Positions 4,095-5,405 of a stretch of DNA of 5,405 nt are shown here, in pieces. The DNA is taken from positions 1 to 5,405 of the forward strand of contig CALCTI010000054.1 of the NCBI GenBank assembly GCA_937894105.1, written 5' to 3'. Positions within the stretch are counted from its first letter, which is position 1. Each line of letters begins with the position of its first letter. Source of the stretch: an uncultured cyanobacterium (GTDB lineage: Bacteria > Cyanobacteriota > Cyanobacteriia > CACIAM-69d). The translations under genes were made by a program, and so were the position numbers. The notes under the pieces were generated by a model. It saw only the letters and a list, made by a program, of their open reading frames with translations, did not search any database and had not been told where the DNA came from.

Positions 4095-5405
4095 ATGGGT
4101 GACGGTTCGTTGCGCCTACTTCTAGTGGATACAGATCCAATTTTTCGGTTGGGTTTAAAAACTGGCGTTGATGAATTATCCGGGGCAACGTTGATTGCCA
4201 CAGGCGATCGCCCTGGCACACTCACCATTCTTGGCAACCAAGGGAAAAAAACTGATCCACCGATTTCAGTGGTGTTAATTGACGCCATTACTGACGGTTT
4301 AGACCCCAATAACTTAGTGTATGCTCCGTGGAGTTTGTGTGAAGAAATACGCCAAACCTACCCACAGATTCCCATCTTAGTTTTGGGCAATGGGCTATCA
4401 GAAATTGCTCTCATTCGTGCCCAGAGAGCTGGTGCATCAGGATACTGCACCAAAAATTCTTCCGCCTCGCGTATTGTGGCGATCGCCCGTCAAGCTCAAC
4501 GGGGAGAAACCATTTGGCCCGCCCTACCTTCCCTAACTCCTAAAGATGACGAATCCCCTTCTCCAATTCAACAGAAGCCGTCCCTTAAATTTAAGTGGAA
4601 TAATCAGGGGCTGCGGGAGATTGATCGGGCAATGGAGCAGCTAGAAAAAATGCTGTCTCAAGACAATTTAGCAAAGCCAAAACGTTTGGGCGATCGTCTA
4701 CAAAAACTAATTATTGAAGGACGTCAGCGAGAGTTGCGAGCTGCTCGGCTAGTGGTAATAACCGTTGGTGGCGGCTTTGTTAACAAGCCTGGAACTAAAG
4801 CAAACAACACCCAAAATTACCCAACAAACCCCCTGTCTAGGCAATCAGATCCAACCTTAAAACCAACCGCTCAAGTGGTTAGCTCCACATCTTCTAGAAC
4901 CCAGTCCAAAGCAGAAGCTTCGCCCGTTTCTAAGTCACTGCCAAATACAGAATCAAGCTCCAATTTAGGCGTTTCAATAGGTTCTAGATTAAATGAATCG
5001 GCATTGGAAGATATTGACAAAAGCATTTTAATGGAAATTCAAAATTCCTTACTGGATCGCTGCACCAGCAAACTTATTAATGCTCAAAACAACCAAACAG
5101 GAGCGCCCTTAGAAATTGATATTTTAAAGACTGAACAGCGCAGAGACCTTATCTACCTAGTCCTGAGAAAGGTCGATGACCTATTGATTAGCCTAAGGAA
5201 ACAGAAAGAACAGCAGAAGACAACAGTTAGTAGTGCCAGTATTTCAGAACAAGACAATCGAAAAATTTGGGAAGACGCCCTAGAAGATTTCTTCAAAGGT
5301 TATAAAACCTGCAATATAAATGGACAAGCTATTGATATTTTCCCCATCCTAAAAAGTGATTGGGACGTTATTCGGCAAGATATTCTGAGTCGCGCAGTGG
5401 ACCTG
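4095..5405 (+). CDS. Receiver-like / DUF3685 (Ycf55-related) family protein, 3' end beyond window
   Basis: An uninterrupted frame of 437 codons runs from ATG 4095 to the window edge, so the C-terminus is missing. Residues 6-135 resemble a NarL-type receiver: LRLLLVDTDPIFRLGL (6-21), VVLID (59-63) with D63 at the phospho-acceptor position, ILVLGN (94-99), and AGASGYCTK (112-120) with the conserved Lys at 120. Pocket residues are altered: T13 interrupts the acidic pair, G98 replaces the usual Thr/Ser, and no MPxxDG loop follows D63. A helical segment (about 165-222) ends in EGRQRELRAARLVV. A Ser/Thr/Asn/Pro-rich linker covers about 230-300, and helical sequence then continues to the edge. No HTH output follows the receiver. 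This layout matches my recollection of cyanobacterial DUF3685 proteins related to plastid Ycf55, whose function is unknown; most of that domain would lie downstream. It sits 238 bp from purE and may be transcribed separately. The second half is much more AT-rich than ndbB and purE. Confidence 0.8.
   Translation, partial: MGDGSLRLLLVDTDPIFRLGLKTGVDELSGATLIATGDRPGTLTILGNQGKKTDPPISVVLIDAITDGLDPNNLVYAPWSLCEEIRQTYPQIPILVLGNGLSEIALIRAQRAGASGYCTKNSSASRIVAIARQAQRGETIWPALPSLTPKDDESPSPIQQKPSLKFKWNNQGLREIDRAMEQLEKMLSQDNLAKPKRLGDRLQKLIIEGRQRELRAARLVVITVGGGFVNKPGTKANNTQNYPTNPLSRQSDPTLKPTAQVVSSTSSRTQSKAEASPVSKSLPNTESSSNLGVSIGSRLNESALEDIDKSILMEIQNSLLDRCTSKLINAQNNQTGAPLEIDILKTEQRRDLIYLVLRKVDDLLISLRKQKEQQKTTVSSASISEQDNRKIWEDALEDFFKGYKTCNINGQAIDIFPILKSDWDVIRQDILSRAVDL

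Larger units (their letters stand above)
726..4486. repeat. Dispersed HIP1 octamers (GCGATCGC), ten copies
   Basis: Exact copies start at 726, 1219, 1421, 2273, 2916, 3113, 3401, 3774, 4204 and 4479. All lie inside coding regions, and each main gene has at least one. About 0.08 would be expected by chance. One-mismatch relatives occur at 82 (GCGATCGG) and 4690 (GCGATCGT). HIP1 is a known, highly over-represented palindrome of many cyanobacterial genomes, so this is the strongest taxonomic signal in the window. The span given covers the first to last copy; the repeats are scattered, not contiguous. Confidence 0.95.

Noticed and set aside
4082..4309. 75-codon minus-strand ORF over the start of the receiver-like gene
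   Set aside because: The + strand frame shows clear receiver motifs over the same bases; the minus reading has none.

Overview
The window looks like a cyanobacterial chromosome segment. The octamer GCGATCGC (HIP1) occurs ten times in 5.4 kb, where chance would give about 0.1. One gene encodes an NdbB/NDC1-type quinone oxidoreductase, and another a receiver-plus-helical protein of the kind related to Ycf55/DUF3685; both families are typical of cyanobacteria and plastids. Genus cannot be fixed from the sequence. All supported genes lie on the + strand.

Layout: (1) 1-783, the 3' part of a multi-pass membrane protein resembling the 7-TM input domains of sensor kinases, but ending after the last helix in a basic Arg/Ser tail with no output domain; its 5' end is cut by the window and may carry a frameshift near 56-61. 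A hairpin with a short T-run follows. (2) 838-1998, a DNA-binding-like protein: N-terminal helix-turn-helix, long disordered linker with basic patches and a very acidic block, and a compact unrecognised C-terminal domain. It is followed by a second candidate terminator (2012-2038). (3) 2140-3300, ndbB, an NAD(P)H:quinone oxidoreductase, and 32 bp later (4) 3332-3856, purE, of de novo purine synthesis. No terminator separates them, so they are probably co-transcribed, although no shared pathway is evident. (5) 3857-4094, an intergenic stretch with a GC-rich hairpin, a possible 42-residue ORF whose ribosome binding site lies in that hairpin, and an array of about four 14-bp repeats ending four bases before the next start codon. 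(6) 4095-5405, the first 437 codons of a gene that runs off the window, encoding a degenerate receiver domain, a helical segment, a disordered linker and the beginning of a helical C-terminal region.

Only NdbB and PurE have firm biochemical functions. The HTH/acidic protein, the orphan sensor-like membrane protein and the pseudo-receiver are conserved-looking but uncharacterised. I see no CRISPR array, transposase, tRNA, rRNA or defence system. The points most worth a second look are the probable frameshift at the left edge, the repeat array against the start codon at 4095, the pseudo-receiver, and the HTH/polyacidic protein.
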